Assembly: GCA_016191815.1 (NCBI GenBank)
Contig: JACPVI010000023.1
Coordinates: 104,871 to 168,870, forward strand
Direction: 5' to 3'
Source: Myxococcales bacterium
GTDB taxonomy: Bacteria > Myxococcota > Myxococcia > Myxococcales > Myxococcaceae
DNA: 64,000 nt
Shown here: piece after piece, positions 1-8,330 of the stretch
How positions within the stretch are numbered: the first letter of the stretch is position 1
How the letters are laid out: each line of letters opens with the position of its first letter
Made by a program: the position numbers and the translations under genes
Notes under the pieces: model-generated
Told to the model about the DNA's origin: nothing
Databases searched by the model: none
The model's input: only the letters and a program-made list of their open reading frames with translations

Positions 1-956
1 GAGGGGGCGCCAGGATCAGCATCTGGGCGTACGCGGACGGCCGCCTCCGGGCCGGCGGGGCCGAGCTGCTCGAGGCGCCCGGCATCAAGTGGATCGACCT
101 CACCGGCCCGGACGAGCCGACGCTCCGGGTGCTGGCGCACCGCTTCGGGCTGCACACCCTGGCGCTGGAGGACTGCCTCCACCTCGACCAGCGGCCCAAG
201 CTCGAGGAGTACCCGGGCCATCACTTCATCGTCCTGCAGTCTTTCTCCACTCCGGCCGACAAGGCGCGCGGCCTCTCGCTGGTGGAGATGCACTTCTTCC
301 TCGGCTCGGAGTTTCTGATCACCGTGCACGCGGGGCCGACTTCGGCGGTGGACCAGGCGAAGAGGCGGGTCGAGGAGGACGCGCCAGGGACGATCGGCCG
401 CGGGCCCGACTTCGTGCTCTACCTGGTGGCCGATGCCCTGGTCGATCTGAACTTCCCGCCGCTGGACGCCATCGCGGAGGAGCTGGAGGAGCTGGAGACG
501 CGGGTCTTCCGGCTCCCGGACCAGCGGCAGCTCCAGCGGGCGTTCGACCTCAAGCGTGACCTGGTGGTGATGAGGCGGGTGCTTTCCCCCCAGCGCGACG
601 TGGTGGCGCTGCTCGCCAAGCGCGCGCTGCCGATCGTCAGCGAGCGCACCGCGCTCTACTTCCGAGACGTGTACGACCACCTGGTGAGGGTGTACGAGCA
701 GATCGAGAGCGCGCGGGACCTCCTCTCCAACGTGATGGACGCCTACCTCTCGGTGGTGGCGAATCGGACCAACGACATCAGCAAGCAGCTCACCATCTTC
801 GCCACCATCTTCCTGCCCCTGTCGTTCATCACCGGCTTCTTCGGGCAGAACTTCGATGTCTTGTCGGGAAAGAGTTTCTTCGTCTTGATGCTGGCGCTGA
901 CCGGGTTGCTCCCGGCGGGGATGTTGTATTGGTTCCGCTGGCGCAAGTGGCTTTGA
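1..956 (+). CDS. corA: CorA-family divalent-cation transporter, 5' end cut by the window edge
   Basis: The frame is open from base 3 with no convincing start codon, and the first residues already match an internal CorA N-terminus, so the start lies upstream of the window. About 317 residues are visible, close to the full family length. The large acidic and helical cytoplasmic domain is followed by two C-terminal membrane helices and a basic tail (RWRKWL). CorA proteins form pentamers that move Mg2+ or other divalent ions through the inner membrane. The signature loop between the two helices reads GFFGQNF, so the usual GMN is GQN here. Substrate is therefore uncertain; family membership is secure. 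Confidence 0.88.
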   Translation, partial: GGARISIWAYADGRLRAGGAELLEAPGIKWIDLTGPDEPTLRVLAHRFGLHTLALEDCLHLDQRPKLEEYPGHHFIVLQSFSTPADKARGLSLVEMHFFLGSEFLITVHAGPTSAVDQAKRRVEEDAPGTIGRGPDFVLYLVADALVDLNFPPLDAIAEELEELETRVFRLPDQRQLQRAFDLKRDLVVMRRVLSPQRDVVALLAKRALPIVSERTALYFRDVYDHLVRVYEQIESARDLLSNVMDAYLSVVANRTNDISKQLTIFATIFLPLSFITGFFGQNFDVLSGKSFFVLMLALTGLLPAGMLYWFRWRKWL

Positions 957-973
957 GCCTTCGGGAGCTGGCG

Positions 974-1756
974 ATGCCGACCATCCAGCGCGACCATGTG
1001 ACGATCTTCTTCCGCGACAACGGGCGGGGGCTGCCGGTGCTGCTGTTGCACCCCTTCCCGATGACCTCCGAGGAGCTTGGGCCGCAGCTCGAGGGCCTTT
1101 CGGCGAGGTACCGGCTCATCGCCCCCGATCACCGCGGCTTCGGGAAGAGCGGAGCGGGCGCTGGTCCGACGGAGATGTCCACCATCGCGGCCGACGCGCT
1201 GGCGGTGCTCGACTCGCTCGGGATCGACTCGGCGGTGGTGGGAGGGGTGTCGATGGGCGGCTACGCCGCGCTCGCCTTGCTCCGGCTCGCTCCCCGGCGG
1301 GTGAAGGGGCTGGTGCTGGCTGACACGCAGGCCGGACCCGACGACGAGGAGGGCAGGCGGCGGCGGCTGGAGATCGCCTCGAGGGTGGAAGCAAGCGGAA
1401 TGAGCCCGCTGCTCGAGCTGGTGCCCAAGCTGCTCGGCCCCAGGGTGGATCCAGCAGTGCGGGCCCAGGTGGAGGCGATGATCCGCGGCAACCAGCCTGC
1501 CGGCGCGGCCGCGGCACAGCGTGGCATGGCCGCCCGGCCAGACAGCCGGGAGTTGCTCTCGAGATTCGATGGGCCGGTGTTGATCATCGTCGGCGAGCTT
1601 GATCCGCTGACCACGCCGGAGAAGGCGCGGGAGATGGCGGCGCTGGCCCGCCGGGCGCGCGTGGTGGAGATTCCCGGCGTCGGTCACCTCGCCAACTACG
1701 AGGCGCCGGAGGCCTTCAACCGGGCGCTCGAGGAATTCCTCGCCGGAATCGAGTGA
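974..1756 (+). CDS. Alpha/beta-hydrolase (esterase-like)
   Basis: A 260-residue alpha/beta-hydrolase. The nucleophile elbow GVSMGGY puts the serine at residue 93, the acid is Asp210 (VGELDP) and the base His238 (GVGHLA), so the triad is complete. The oxyanion region is the LLHPFP segment near residue 24. I chose the ATG at 974 because GGGAG lies 7 nt before it; the frame is open upstream to 929, inside corA. There is no signal peptide, so it is probably cytoplasmic. The sequence alone does not give the substrate; epoxide, ester or lactone hydrolysis are all possible in this fold. It follows corA by 17 bp. Confidence 0.85.
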   Translation: MPTIQRDHVTIFFRDNGRGLPVLLLHPFPMTSEELGPQLEGLSARYRLIAPDHRGFGKSGAGAGPTEMSTIAADALAVLDSLGIDSAVVGGVSMGGYAALALLRLAPRRVKGLVLADTQAGPDDEEGRRRRLEIASRVEASGMSPLLELVPKLLGPRVDPAVRAQVEAMIRGNQPAGAAAAQRGMAARPDSRELLSRFDGPVLIIVGELDPLTTPEKAREMAALARRARVVEIPGVGHLANYEAPEAFNRALEEFLAGIE

Positions 1757-1760
1757 GCGC

Positions 1761-2183
1761 ATGCCCCCCGCGAGGCGAATCCGTCAGGCGGTTATCGGGC
1801 GCCTGTACGAGTTCACTCGCCATGCGCTCGAGGAGATGGACGACGATGGCCTGTCCGAAACTGACGTGCGATTCGCGCTTCTGCGAGGCGAGGTGGTCGC
1901 AAGCTTGGGGGACGACCGTGTACACTGTCGCGTGACGATGAAGCCGGACTTCTGCGAGTACTGTAACGGGGCGCTCCAGACCGGTGAGCGGTTGGTCACG
2001 GTTCACCGGCATGTCGGAGATCGGCACTTCATCTTCGAGCGTGTCCCGGCCCGGGTGTGCCCGCGGTGCGGCGAGCGCTACTTCTCGGCGGCCATCGTCC
2101 GCAAGATGGACCGTGAGATGAAACACCGCAGGCGGACTTCGCTCCGGCCTGTTCCGATCATCTCTTTGAGTCCTGAAGGCTAG
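1761..2183 (+). CDS. DUF4258-like / YgiT-type zinc-finger fusion protein
   Basis: The first 50 residues resemble the start of DUF4258 proteins (FTRHALEEMDDDGLSETDV, then GEVV), and residues 60-140 form a YgiT/MqsA-type zinc finger with Cys65, Cys68, Cys100 and Cys103 in two CxxC pairs. In many genomes DUF4258 and YgiT proteins are separate neighbouring genes in a toxin-antitoxin-like pair. Here they share one reading frame, and the usual C-terminal half of DUF4258 is missing. An internal ATG at 1938 could start the zinc-finger part alone, but no good ribosome site precedes it. It may be a deletion-born fusion. Domain calls are by eye. Confidence 0.6.
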   Translation: MPPARRIRQAVIGRLYEFTRHALEEMDDDGLSETDVRFALLRGEVVASLGDDRVHCRVTMKPDFCEYCNGALQTGERLVTVHRHVGDRHFIFERVPARVCPRCGERYFSAAIVRKMDREMKHRRRTSLRPVPIISLSPEG

Positions 2184-2203
2184 ACCTCGGTAGTGGTGAG
2201 AGC

Positions 2204-2232
2204 CACCCTCACCCTCCCGCCAGGGGAGAGGG
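2204..2232. repeat. Intergenic CCCTCACCC / GGGAGAGGG palindromic element
   Basis: This lies in the 60-bp gap between two convergent genes and can fold as CTCCC/GGGAG. A similar element with the same CACCCTCACCCT arm and GGGAGAGGG arm occurs at 38082-38125, also just after a gene. It may act as a bidirectional terminator, although there is no U-run. Confidence 0.45.
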
Positions 2233-2243
2233 ATTCGCCGACC

Positions 2244-2618
2244 TTACTGCTGGCAGGCGATCTGGTCCCCGGTGACCGTGCAGGTGATGCAGTCGTTCGT
2301 CTTCCGGAGCACCCCCTCGCGGCACTCCAGCGTGGCGGTCTGGGTGGAGTTGCACAGGCCCTTGCCCTCCGCGGTCGATGCGCAGGCGTCGCCTTCGAGG
2401 TTCCCGCTCATGTCGCACTTGATGAGCTCGCCCTCGCGCTTGCAGCCGCCCGGCCCCTTGCAGGGGAGCTTGGTCCATCGCTCGGCCTTGCACTCCAGCG
2501 CGGCGCTCGAGTCGAGGCAGAGGAACCCGGTCTGGCTGCAGGAGTCGCCCTCCTTCGGCGCCCCGCAACCGGCGAGGAACCACAGGGCGAAGGCCACGCT
2601 GAGGAGATGGGTGCGCAT
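2244..2618 (-). CDS. Cys-rich lipoprotein with two repeated units
   Basis: A 124-residue secreted lipoprotein with a type II signal peptide ending in the lipobox LAGC (Cys18). The mature part consists of two similar units of about 50 residues. Each begins EGD(S/A)C and holds evenly spaced cysteines around an (A/T)LEC core, ending in cysteine, so disulphide-bonded modules are likely. Such short Cys-rich lipoproteins are common in myxobacteria and have no assigned function. It sits alone between convergent and same-strand neighbours, with a palindromic element just after its stop. Confidence 0.7.
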   Translation of the reverse strand: MRTHLLSVAFALWFLAGCGAPKEGDSCSQTGFLCLDSSAALECKAERWTKLPCKGPGGCKREGELIKCDMSGNLEGDACASTAEGKGLCNSTQTATLECREGVLRKTNDCITCTVTGDQIACQQ

Positions 2619-2687
2619 GAGTTTCCCGAATCGGTGATGCCGGCCCGTCGAAGCGGCGGCCGAATATCCTCGGCCCTCCTTCGAGCG

Positions 2688-3719
2688 TCAACGGGGTCGG
2701 GCGCCGAGCACCTCGCCGAAGAAACGGCGGAGGTTGCCGCCGGCGATCTTCTCCACCAGCGCCTCCGGGTGCCCACGCCGGAGCAGCGCCTCGGTCACCA
2801 GCGGGAGGTCCCTCACGTCCCGCATCGGGCGGGGAAGCGGCACCATCCCGTCGAAGTCCGAGCCGAAGCCAACCGCGTCCTCCCCGGCCACCCGCACCGC
2901 GTGCTCGATGTGCCTGGCGAGGTCGTCCAGCCGGTCGCCTCCGAGGAAGACTGTGCCGAAGATGATGCCCACCACTCCGCCGCGGTCGGCGAGCCGCCGC
3001 AGCACCTCGTCCGACAGGTTCCGCCAAGATCGATGCGCCCCGTTGACGCCGGTGTGCGAGCAGAAGGGCCGCGCCGGATGCTCGAGGATCTCCGCCAGCG
3101 TCTTCCTCGAAGCGTGCGCCACGTCGACCGCCATCCCGAGGCGGGCCATCTCGTCTAAAACCTCGCGCCCGAGCGGGGTGAGGCTCCGGTTTCCCATCAT
3201 CGGAAACGAGGAGCCGCCCAGCTCGTTGTTCCCCAGGTGGGTGAGCCCCATGAAGCGCACGCCGCGCCGGTGAAGCTCCGCCACTCGATCCACCCTGCCC
3301 TCGCAGGCGTGGGCGCCCTCCACTCCGAGGACGGCCGAGAGGCGACCTGCGGCGAGGTTGCCCGCCAGCTCCTCCGCGGTCGAGGTGATCGACACTTCCC
3401 CGCCCGCGCGGCGGCACATCTGGGCCAGCCGGTCGATCTGCCAGGTGGCCCTCGCCCATTCGCCCCACCTCGCCCTTCTGGGCCAGCCCCGCCGCGCCGC
3501 GAAGAGCGGAAACATCCCGACCACCGGCAGGCCTCTGGTCACCACGGTGAAGCACTGGATCTTGACCCCGGCCTGCTTGAGGCGCGCGAAGTCGACGTGG
3601 CCCTCCTCGGAGACCACGGTGAGGTCCCGGTTCCACATCAAGGCGTCGGCGTGCGCGTCAGCCACGCAACAGCGGAGGTGGAGCGCCAAGGCCTCGGTCA
3701 CCTCCGCAGTGTCGCGCAA
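2688..3719 (-). CDS. Membrane dipeptidase (peptidase family M19)
   Basis: 343 residues, the usual size for renal-dipeptidase-like M19 enzymes, which use two zinc ions to cleave dipeptides, including D-residue ones. The metal ligands are visible in order: DAHAD (His23, Asp25), GVEG (Glu132), DVAH (His200), CSH (His220) and SDFDG (Asp288). No signal peptide or membrane anchor is apparent, so the bacterial enzyme is probably cytoplasmic. Roles proposed for bacterial members include dipeptide salvage and wall-peptide recycling. It is divergent from the calpain-like gene, with 56 bp between the starts. Confidence 0.9.
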   Translation of the reverse strand: MRDTAEVTEALALHLRCCVADAHADALMWNRDLTVVSEEGHVDFARLKQAGVKIQCFTVVTRGLPVVGMFPLFAARRGWPRRARWGEWARATWQIDRLAQMCRRAGGEVSITSTAEELAGNLAAGRLSAVLGVEGAHACEGRVDRVAELHRRGVRFMGLTHLGNNELGGSSFPMMGNRSLTPLGREVLDEMARLGMAVDVAHASRKTLAEILEHPARPFCSHTGVNGAHRSWRNLSDEVLRRLADRGGVVGIIFGTVFLGGDRLDDLARHIEHAVRVAGEDAVGFGSDFDGMVPLPRPMRDVRDLPLVTEALLRRGHPEALVEKIAGGNLRRFFGEVLGARPR

Positions 3720-3775
3720 CTGCGGGCCGGCGCGGTACGATGATGGTGACGAGCCTTCCCCAAAGGGGGACGTGT

Positions 3776-4768
3776 ATGCCCAGTCGGATCGGCACTATCG
3801 CGGAGCGAGCCCTCGCCGATCTCCGCGTCACCGAGGCGGAGGTGGACGAGCTGGTCCAGGAGGCGAAGACCGACCGCAAGCTGAGCCACCAGGAGAAGGC
3901 CGATCTCGCGCAGGTCATCCAGCAGCACTCGGACCGCTTCGACGCGGCCGCGAAGGCCAAGCTCGAGGGCTTCCTCGCTTCGAACGCGGGGGTGATGGAC
4001 CTCGCCGATCCGGCGGTGCTGAACAAGGACTCGGGCTCGCTGGGTTACAGCGCGGTGGAGGGCGGGCAGCTCTTCGTCGAAAGCGCCTCGTACGACGACG
4101 TGGTCCAGGGCTCGATCGCCAACTGCTACATGGTGAGCGCCTTCTCCGCGCTGGCGCACGCGAATCCGGACCTGGTGAAGAACGCGATCCGTGACAACGG
4201 TGACGGCAGCTTCACCGTGCGCTTCCACGAGCAGCGCGGCTATGGCGGGGCGCCGCAGCCGGTCGAGGTGGTCGTGGACGGCGACCTGCCCTCCTCGGCT
4301 TTAGGACCCTCGCGCTACGGCAAGGCGCGGGAGTCCAAGGAGCTGTGGGTGTCCATCCTGGAAAAGGCCTACGCGCAGTGGAAGGGCGGCTACGAGAACA
4401 TCGGCAACGGCGGGCGGGCGGGCGAGGTGATGTCCGCGGTCACCGGCCGGAGCTCCAACTGGTACTCGATCGGCAGCACGGGGGCAGACGCGCTGTTCCG
4501 GACCATCCGTGACGGGGCGGCGTCCCACCGGCCGATGACCGCCGGCACGCACGGCAAGGACTCCGGCGTGGACTACAGCGGCACCGGCGTCTACGCCTGG
4601 CACTCCTACACCGTCCTCGGGGCCTCGGAGGAGAACGGCGAGAAGTACGTCCAGCTTCGAAATCCGTGGGGACGCACCGAGCCGGGAAGCGATGGCAGGG
4701 ACGACGGCATCTTCAAGATGAAGCTGTCGGACTTCCAGCGGCTGTACAACTCGCTCTACCTCGGTTGA
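3776..4768 (+). CDS. Calpain-like (C2 family) cysteine protease
   Basis: 330 residues from the ATG at 3776, which has GGGGGA 6 nt upstream; the frame also opens at 3740. The first 80 residues are a charged helical region. After that comes a calpain catalytic core: catalytic Cys117 in QGSIANCYMVSA, a segment like calpain ELW...LEKAYA near residue 190, His276 in YAWHSYTV, and Asn296 in LRNPWG. The triad is complete. Calpain domains are rare in bacteria compared with eukaryotes. No signal peptide is seen, and no calcium-binding domain follows, so control must differ from animal calpains. Confidence 0.85.
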   Translation: MPSRIGTIAERALADLRVTEAEVDELVQEAKTDRKLSHQEKADLAQVIQQHSDRFDAAAKAKLEGFLASNAGVMDLADPAVLNKDSGSLGYSAVEGGQLFVESASYDDVVQGSIANCYMVSAFSALAHANPDLVKNAIRDNGDGSFTVRFHEQRGYGGAPQPVEVVVDGDLPSSALGPSRYGKARESKELWVSILEKAYAQWKGGYENIGNGGRAGEVMSAVTGRSSNWYSIGSTGADALFRTIRDGAASHRPMTAGTHGKDSGVDYSGTGVYAWHSYTVLGASEENGEKYVQLRNPWGRTEPGSDGRDDGIFKMKLSDFQRLYNSLYLG

Positions 4769-4796
4769 CGCGAGGCCGCCGCGCCTGCGCCGTCGA

Positions 4797-4825
4797 TTGA
4801 CACCACCTCCCCTCGCTTGTAGAGG
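4797..4825 (+). promoter_or_regulatory. Weak candidate promoter before thiS
   Basis: TTGACA at 4797 is followed 17 nt later by TAGAGG at 4820. The -35 is perfect but the -10 is poor and overlaps the AGAGGG that probably serves as the thiS ribosome site. No thi-box (TPP riboswitch) core was seen in the 63-bp gap. Confidence 0.25.
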
Positions 4826-4831
4826 GCCGCC

Positions 4832-5032
4832 GTGACGCTGACCATCAACGGCGAGCCCCGCGAGGTGCCCGAGGGCATCACCGTCGAACGGCTGCTGTCG
4901 ATGCTCGAGGTCCGCGCCGAGCGCCTGGCCGTCGAGGTCAACCAGGAGATCGTCCGGCGCGCGCGGCACCCCGAGCACCGCCTCCATGCCGGAGATCGCG
5001 TGGAGATCGTCACCTTCGTCGGCGGCGGCTAG
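4832..5032 (+). CDS. thiS: Sulfur carrier protein ThiS
   Basis: 66 residues starting with GTG, preceded by AGAGGG at 5-nt spacing. It has the ubiquitin-like beta-grasp pattern and ends in VGGG. The C-terminal Gly-Gly is adenylated and then thiocarboxylated to deliver sulfur for the thiazole ring of thiamine. It opens a three-gene thiamine cluster and is followed 16 bp later by thiG, the enzyme that accepts its sulfur. No ThiF or ThiO/ThiH gene is in the window, so the adenylating and glycine-processing partners must lie elsewhere. Confidence 0.92.
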   Translation: MTLTINGEPREVPEGITVERLLSMLEVRAERLAVEVNQEIVRRARHPEHRLHAGDRVEIVTFVGGG

Positions 5033-5048
5033 AAGGCGCGGAGGAACC

Positions 5049-5828
5049 ATGCAGGACAAACCCCTCACCATCGCCGGCAAGAGCTTCGGCTCGAGGCTCT
5101 TCATCGGGACCGGCAAGTACCCGAGCTTCGAGGTGATGAAGCGATGCCACGAGGCCTCCGGCGCCGAGGTGGCCACGGTGGCGGTGCGGAGGCTGGATCT
5201 GGCCGCCAAGGGCGAGGCCTCGCTGATGCACTGGATCGACGGCTCGCGGATCACCGTCCTGCCCAACACCGCCGGCTGCTACACCGTCGAGGACGCGGTG
5301 CATACCTGCCGCCTCGCCGAGGAGCTGGGGCTTTGCCGGTGGGTGAAGCTCGAGGTCCTGGGCGACGAGAAGACGCTCTTTCCCGACGTGGAGAAGACGC
5401 TCGAGGCGGCCCGGCTCCTGGTCAAGGACGGCTTCACCGTCCTGCCGTACACCTCGGACGACCCGATCGCCGCCCGCAAGCTGGAGGACGCCGGCTGCGC
5501 GGCGGTGATGCCGCTGGCGGCGCCTATCGGCTCGGGCCTCGGCATCCGCAACCCCTACAACCTCCGCATCATCCTGGAGAGCGCGAAGGTGCCGGTGATC
5601 GTCGACGCCGGAGTGGGCACGGCCTCGGACGCGTCGATCGCCCTGGAGCTCGGCTGCGACGCGGTGCTGATGAACACCGCCATCGCCAAGGCGAAGGACC
5701 CGGTGCGAATGGCCCGGGCGATGAGGCAGGCGGTGGAGGCAGGTCGCGACGCCTTCCTCGCCGGCCGCATCCCGAGGAAGCTGTACGGCTCGGCCTCGAG
5801 CCCGATCGACGGCCTGGTCGGCTCGTGA
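5049..5828 (+). CDS. thiG: Thiazole synthase ThiG
   Basis: 259 residues from the ATG at 5049, preceded by GGAGG. ThiG forms the thiazole phosphate ring of thiamine from deoxyxylulose 5-phosphate, dehydroglycine and ThiS thiocarboxylate. Family landmarks are LFIGTGKYP near the N-terminus, [18 protein letters not shown] holding the Schiff-base lysine, [20 protein letters not shown] and the final GLVGS. It shares a GTGA overlap with the next gene, so thiG and thiE are translationally coupled. Confidence 0.95.
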   Translation: MQDKPLTIAGKSFGSRLFIGTGKYPSFEVMKRCHEASGAEVATVAVRRLDLAAKGEASLMHWIDGSRITVLPNTAGCYTVEDAVHTCRLAEELGLCRWVKLEVLGDEKTLFPDVEKTLEAARLLVKDGFTVLPYTSDDPIAARKLEDAGCAAVMPLAAPIGSGLGIRNPYNLRIILESAKVPVIVDAGVGTASDASIALELGCDAVLMNTAIAKAKDPVRMARAMRQAVEAGRDAFLAGRIPRKLYGSASSPIDGLVGS

Positions 5829-6430
5829 GCCCGCTCCCCTTCCGGCTGATCGTCATCACCGACTGGTCGCTCGGCCGCGAAAAGCTCTTGGACGCGCTGG
5901 GCGCGGCTTGCTCCCTGGGCCCGGGGGTGGCAGTCCAGCTGCGCCATCCCGAGGCGAAGACGCGCGAGCTTCTGGAGGAGGGCAAGGCGGTCGCGGAAGT
6001 CTGCTCGCGCTTCGGAAACGCCCTGTTCGTCAACGGGCGGCTGGACCTGGCGCTGCTCCTCGGCGCTCACCTGCACCTTTCGGGTTGGGGCGTGCCGCCG
6101 GCCAGCGCGCGCGCCCACCTCGACGGGAAGCTCCTCAGCGTGGCGGTGCATCAGGGAGAAGAAGAGGCCGCCGCCGGGGCGGACATGGCGCTGGTCAGCC
6201 CGGTGTTCCCCGCCGGCTCCAAGCCGACCGACCCGCGCCCGCCGCTCGGGCCCCATGGCTTCTCGGAGCTGGCCGCACGGCTCCCCTGCCCTTCGTTCGC
6301 CCTGGGGGGCATCGGCCCAGACACGGCGCGGAGGCTGGCCGGGCGCGCGGCGGGAGCGGCGGCCGTGTCGGGAGTGCTCCGCGCCGCCGATCCGAAGAAG
6401 GCCGCGGCGGCGATCCTCTCGGCGATGTAG
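5825..6430 (+). CDS. thiE: Thiamine-phosphate synthase ThiE / TenI-like protein
   Basis: 201 residues, starting at the GTG that overlaps the thiG stop. The TIM-barrel pattern of ThiE/TenI is clear: VQLRHPEAK for phosphate and pyrimidine contacts, a [11 protein letters not shown] strand, a [17 protein letters not shown] segment and a phosphate-binding ALGGIGP. ThiE joins the pyrimidine and thiazole moieties; TenI paralogs instead isomerise the thiazole product of ThiG. Its position directly after thiG fits either. The HLS segment departs from the usual HLGQxD of ThiE, so TenI-type activity cannot be ruled out. Confidence 0.8.
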   Translation: MSPLPFRLIVITDWSLGREKLLDALGAACSLGPGVAVQLRHPEAKTRELLEEGKAVAEVCSRFGNALFVNGRLDLALLLGAHLHLSGWGVPPASARAHLDGKLLSVAVHQGEEEAAAGADMALVSPVFPAGSKPTDPRPPLGPHGFSELAARLPCPSFALGGIGPDTARRLAGRAAGAAAVSGVLRAADPKKAAAAILSAM

Positions 6431-6444
6431 AGTCGCGCTGCTCG

Positions 6445-7467
6445 ATGAGCGCGCCCGGCAGTGAGCTTCGGCCCATGGCGATGGGCGAGATGGTGGACCG
6501 CGCCGCGTCGTTCTGGCGCGCGCGGTTCTGGCCGCTCTTCAAGCTGTACCTGCCCTTCCAGCTCGCGCAGTACGTCCTGGTGAAGGCCTATCAGCTCGCG
6601 ATCATCGCCTGGCTGCCGTTGATGCGGGGCGGAGCGCGCACCAACGAGGCTTTGCAGAGCAACCCCACCGAGGTGCTGAGGCAGATGGCGCTCGGCGGCG
6701 CGGGCGCAGGCGGGGTGATGCTGCTGTACTTCGCGGTGGGGTGGCTCGCCGGAGTGGCGGGCACCCGCTACGTGATGCCGGCCTTCCTCGGCGAGGAGGT
6801 CAGCCTGGGCGAGTCGGCTCGCCGGCTCGGGAAAAGGGCGGGGACGGTGATAGGGAGTTTCCTCCTCTCCCTCCTCTGGTGCGCCGGGGTCGGCGTGGGG
6901 CTGATGCTCCCCGGGCTGGTGCTCACCGTGCTCGCGGGCGCGGCGATGGAGCCCGGCCCGGGAGCGGCGGCCCTGGGAGTCGCCGGAGTCCTCGCCGTCT
7001 TCTTCGGCCTGCTGGTGGCAGCGCTCTGGTACTTCCTGCGCTTTTTCCTCACCGCCCAGGTGATCGCCATGGAGGACCTAGGCGCGGTGGCCTCGGTGCG
7101 CCGCTCGGGCCGACTCGTCTCCGGCCGCGTGGGTCCGGGCGTGATGAACCTGGTGAAGATGCGCGCCACGGTGCTGATCACCGTGGTGGTGCTGATTCTC
7201 ACTGCGGTGAGCGTGATCGCCGGGCTACCAGCGCTGATTCTCCAGTTCGCCTACGGAAAGCCGTTCGATCCGGCCAACGCCGACCCGTACGCGGTGCCCC
7301 AGGCGCTCCTGGTGCCGGCGGAGCTGATCCAGGTGATCGCCCAGTCCGCCTTCGGTCCCCTGTATGTGGCCTTCGGGGTGCTCTTCTACCTGGACATGCG
7401 GGTGCGCCGTGAAGGGCTGGACCTGGAGCGCAGGCTGGAAGCCCTCGGTCCGAGGGCCGCGGCGTGA
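6445..7467 (+). CDS. Multi-pass membrane protein of unknown function
   Basis: 340 residues with about six hydrophobic segments and conserved-looking LGESARRLGKRAG and SVRRSGRLVSGR loops. This pattern resembles the glycerophosphoryl-diester-phosphodiesterase membrane-domain and DUF7847-type proteins, which have no known activity on their own. It overlaps the DUF4129 gene by a GTGA and begins a tight three-gene unit with DUF4129 and DUF4350 proteins. In related bacteria such genes accompany MoxR ATPase and DUF58 genes, but neither is present here. Confidence 0.65.
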   Translation: MSAPGSELRPMAMGEMVDRAASFWRARFWPLFKLYLPFQLAQYVLVKAYQLAIIAWLPLMRGGARTNEALQSNPTEVLRQMALGGAGAGGVMLLYFAVGWLAGVAGTRYVMPAFLGEEVSLGESARRLGKRAGTVIGSFLLSLLWCAGVGVGLMLPGLVLTVLAGAAMEPGPGAAALGVAGVLAVFFGLLVAALWYFLRFFLTAQVIAMEDLGAVASVRRSGRLVSGRVGPGVMNLVKMRATVLITVVVLILTAVSVIAGLPALILQFAYGKPFDPANADPYAVPQALLVPAELIQVIAQSAFGPLYVAFGVLFYLDMRVRREGLDLERRLEALGPRAAA

Positions 7468-8330
7468 CTGGCATCGCCCTGGCCATCGCCCTGGCCGCGC
7501 TGCCGATCTGCGAGGATCCCTTGGCGCAGGCCGCGAAGCTCCAGAGCGCCGCCGGGACGCCCGGGCTGGAAACCGCCATCGCAAGCGCCGAGCTCGAGCT
7601 GGGTCAACCTCTGCTGCTCCCGGACGAGGCTTCCTCGCTTCCCCTGCGTAGAGCGCAACTGGCCGCCCGGCGGCTGCCGGAGGCCTGCGCGCTGCTCCGG
7701 GACGGCCGGGTCGCGGCGACTCCGGATCGTGCCCGGCTGGCCGCCATCCTCGACCGGCCGGAGCTTGCGAACGCCCGGCGGAGGAGCTCGGGAGCGCTCG
7801 CGCTGCTCCTTTCGCGCCTGTGGGACTGGCTCTACTCGCTGCTCGGGACGTCCGAAGCGGGTAGCTTCTCGAGGGCCGCCCGAACGGCGGTGCTCGCGGG
7901 GGCCCTGGCAGTCGTGATTGGCGGAGCGCTCAGGCTGCTCCGGGCGCGATTGAGGCGCCCTCGGCCGGCCGCAGCAAAGCCGCACGCCGACCGCTTGAAG
8001 CTGGAGGATCCGCTGGAGCACCTGTCGCGGGCTCGCGCGGCGCTCGGTGCGGATGCGCGCGAGGCGATCCGGCAAGGGCTGTTCTGCCTGCTCTCGGCGC
8101 TGGAAAAGAGAAGACTCGCGCGGCCGGACCGGGTGAAGACCAACCGCGAGCTGGCCGCCGAGTTGCCGGTCCGAGGGGCGACGCCCGAGTTGCACGCGGA
8201 GGTCTCCGAGCTGCTCCGGTGGTACGACCGCACCTTCTACTCCCTCGAGCCGGTCGCGGCGGCGGAGGCCGCCCGGTTCGTCGATGACGTCGGGCGGCTC
8301 CGCCAGTTGCTGGGGGAATCGGCCGCATGA
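7464..8330 (+). CDS. DUF4129 domain membrane protein
   Basis: 288 residues starting with GTG inside a GTGA overlap. The N-terminus is a signal peptide or signal anchor, a second hydrophobic stretch lies near residues 130-155, and the C-terminal 100 residues show the DUF4129 pattern: REAIRQGLFCLLSALEKR, a TNRELAAELP motif and a WYDRTFYS segment. Such proteins often occur beside transglutaminase-like or MoxR/DUF58 modules, but no biochemical role is established. It ends in an ATGA overlap with the DUF4350 gene. Confidence 0.75.
   Translation: MTGIALAIALAALPICEDPLAQAAKLQSAAGTPGLETAIASAELELGQPLLLPDEASSLPLRRAQLAARRLPEACALLRDGRVAATPDRARLAAILDRPELANARRRSSGALALLLSRLWDWLYSLLGTSEAGSFSRAARTAVLAGALAVVIGGALRLLRARLRRPRPAAAKPHADRLKLEDPLEHLSRARAALGADAREAIRQGLFCLLSALEKRRLARPDRVKTNRELAAELPVRGATPELHAEVSELLRWYDRTFYSLEPVAAAEAARFVDDVGRLRQLLGESAA

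Noticed and set aside
4769..4831. TPP riboswitch before thiS
   Set aside because: The 63-bp gap is too short and lacks the CTGAGA and ACCTGA thi-box cores.
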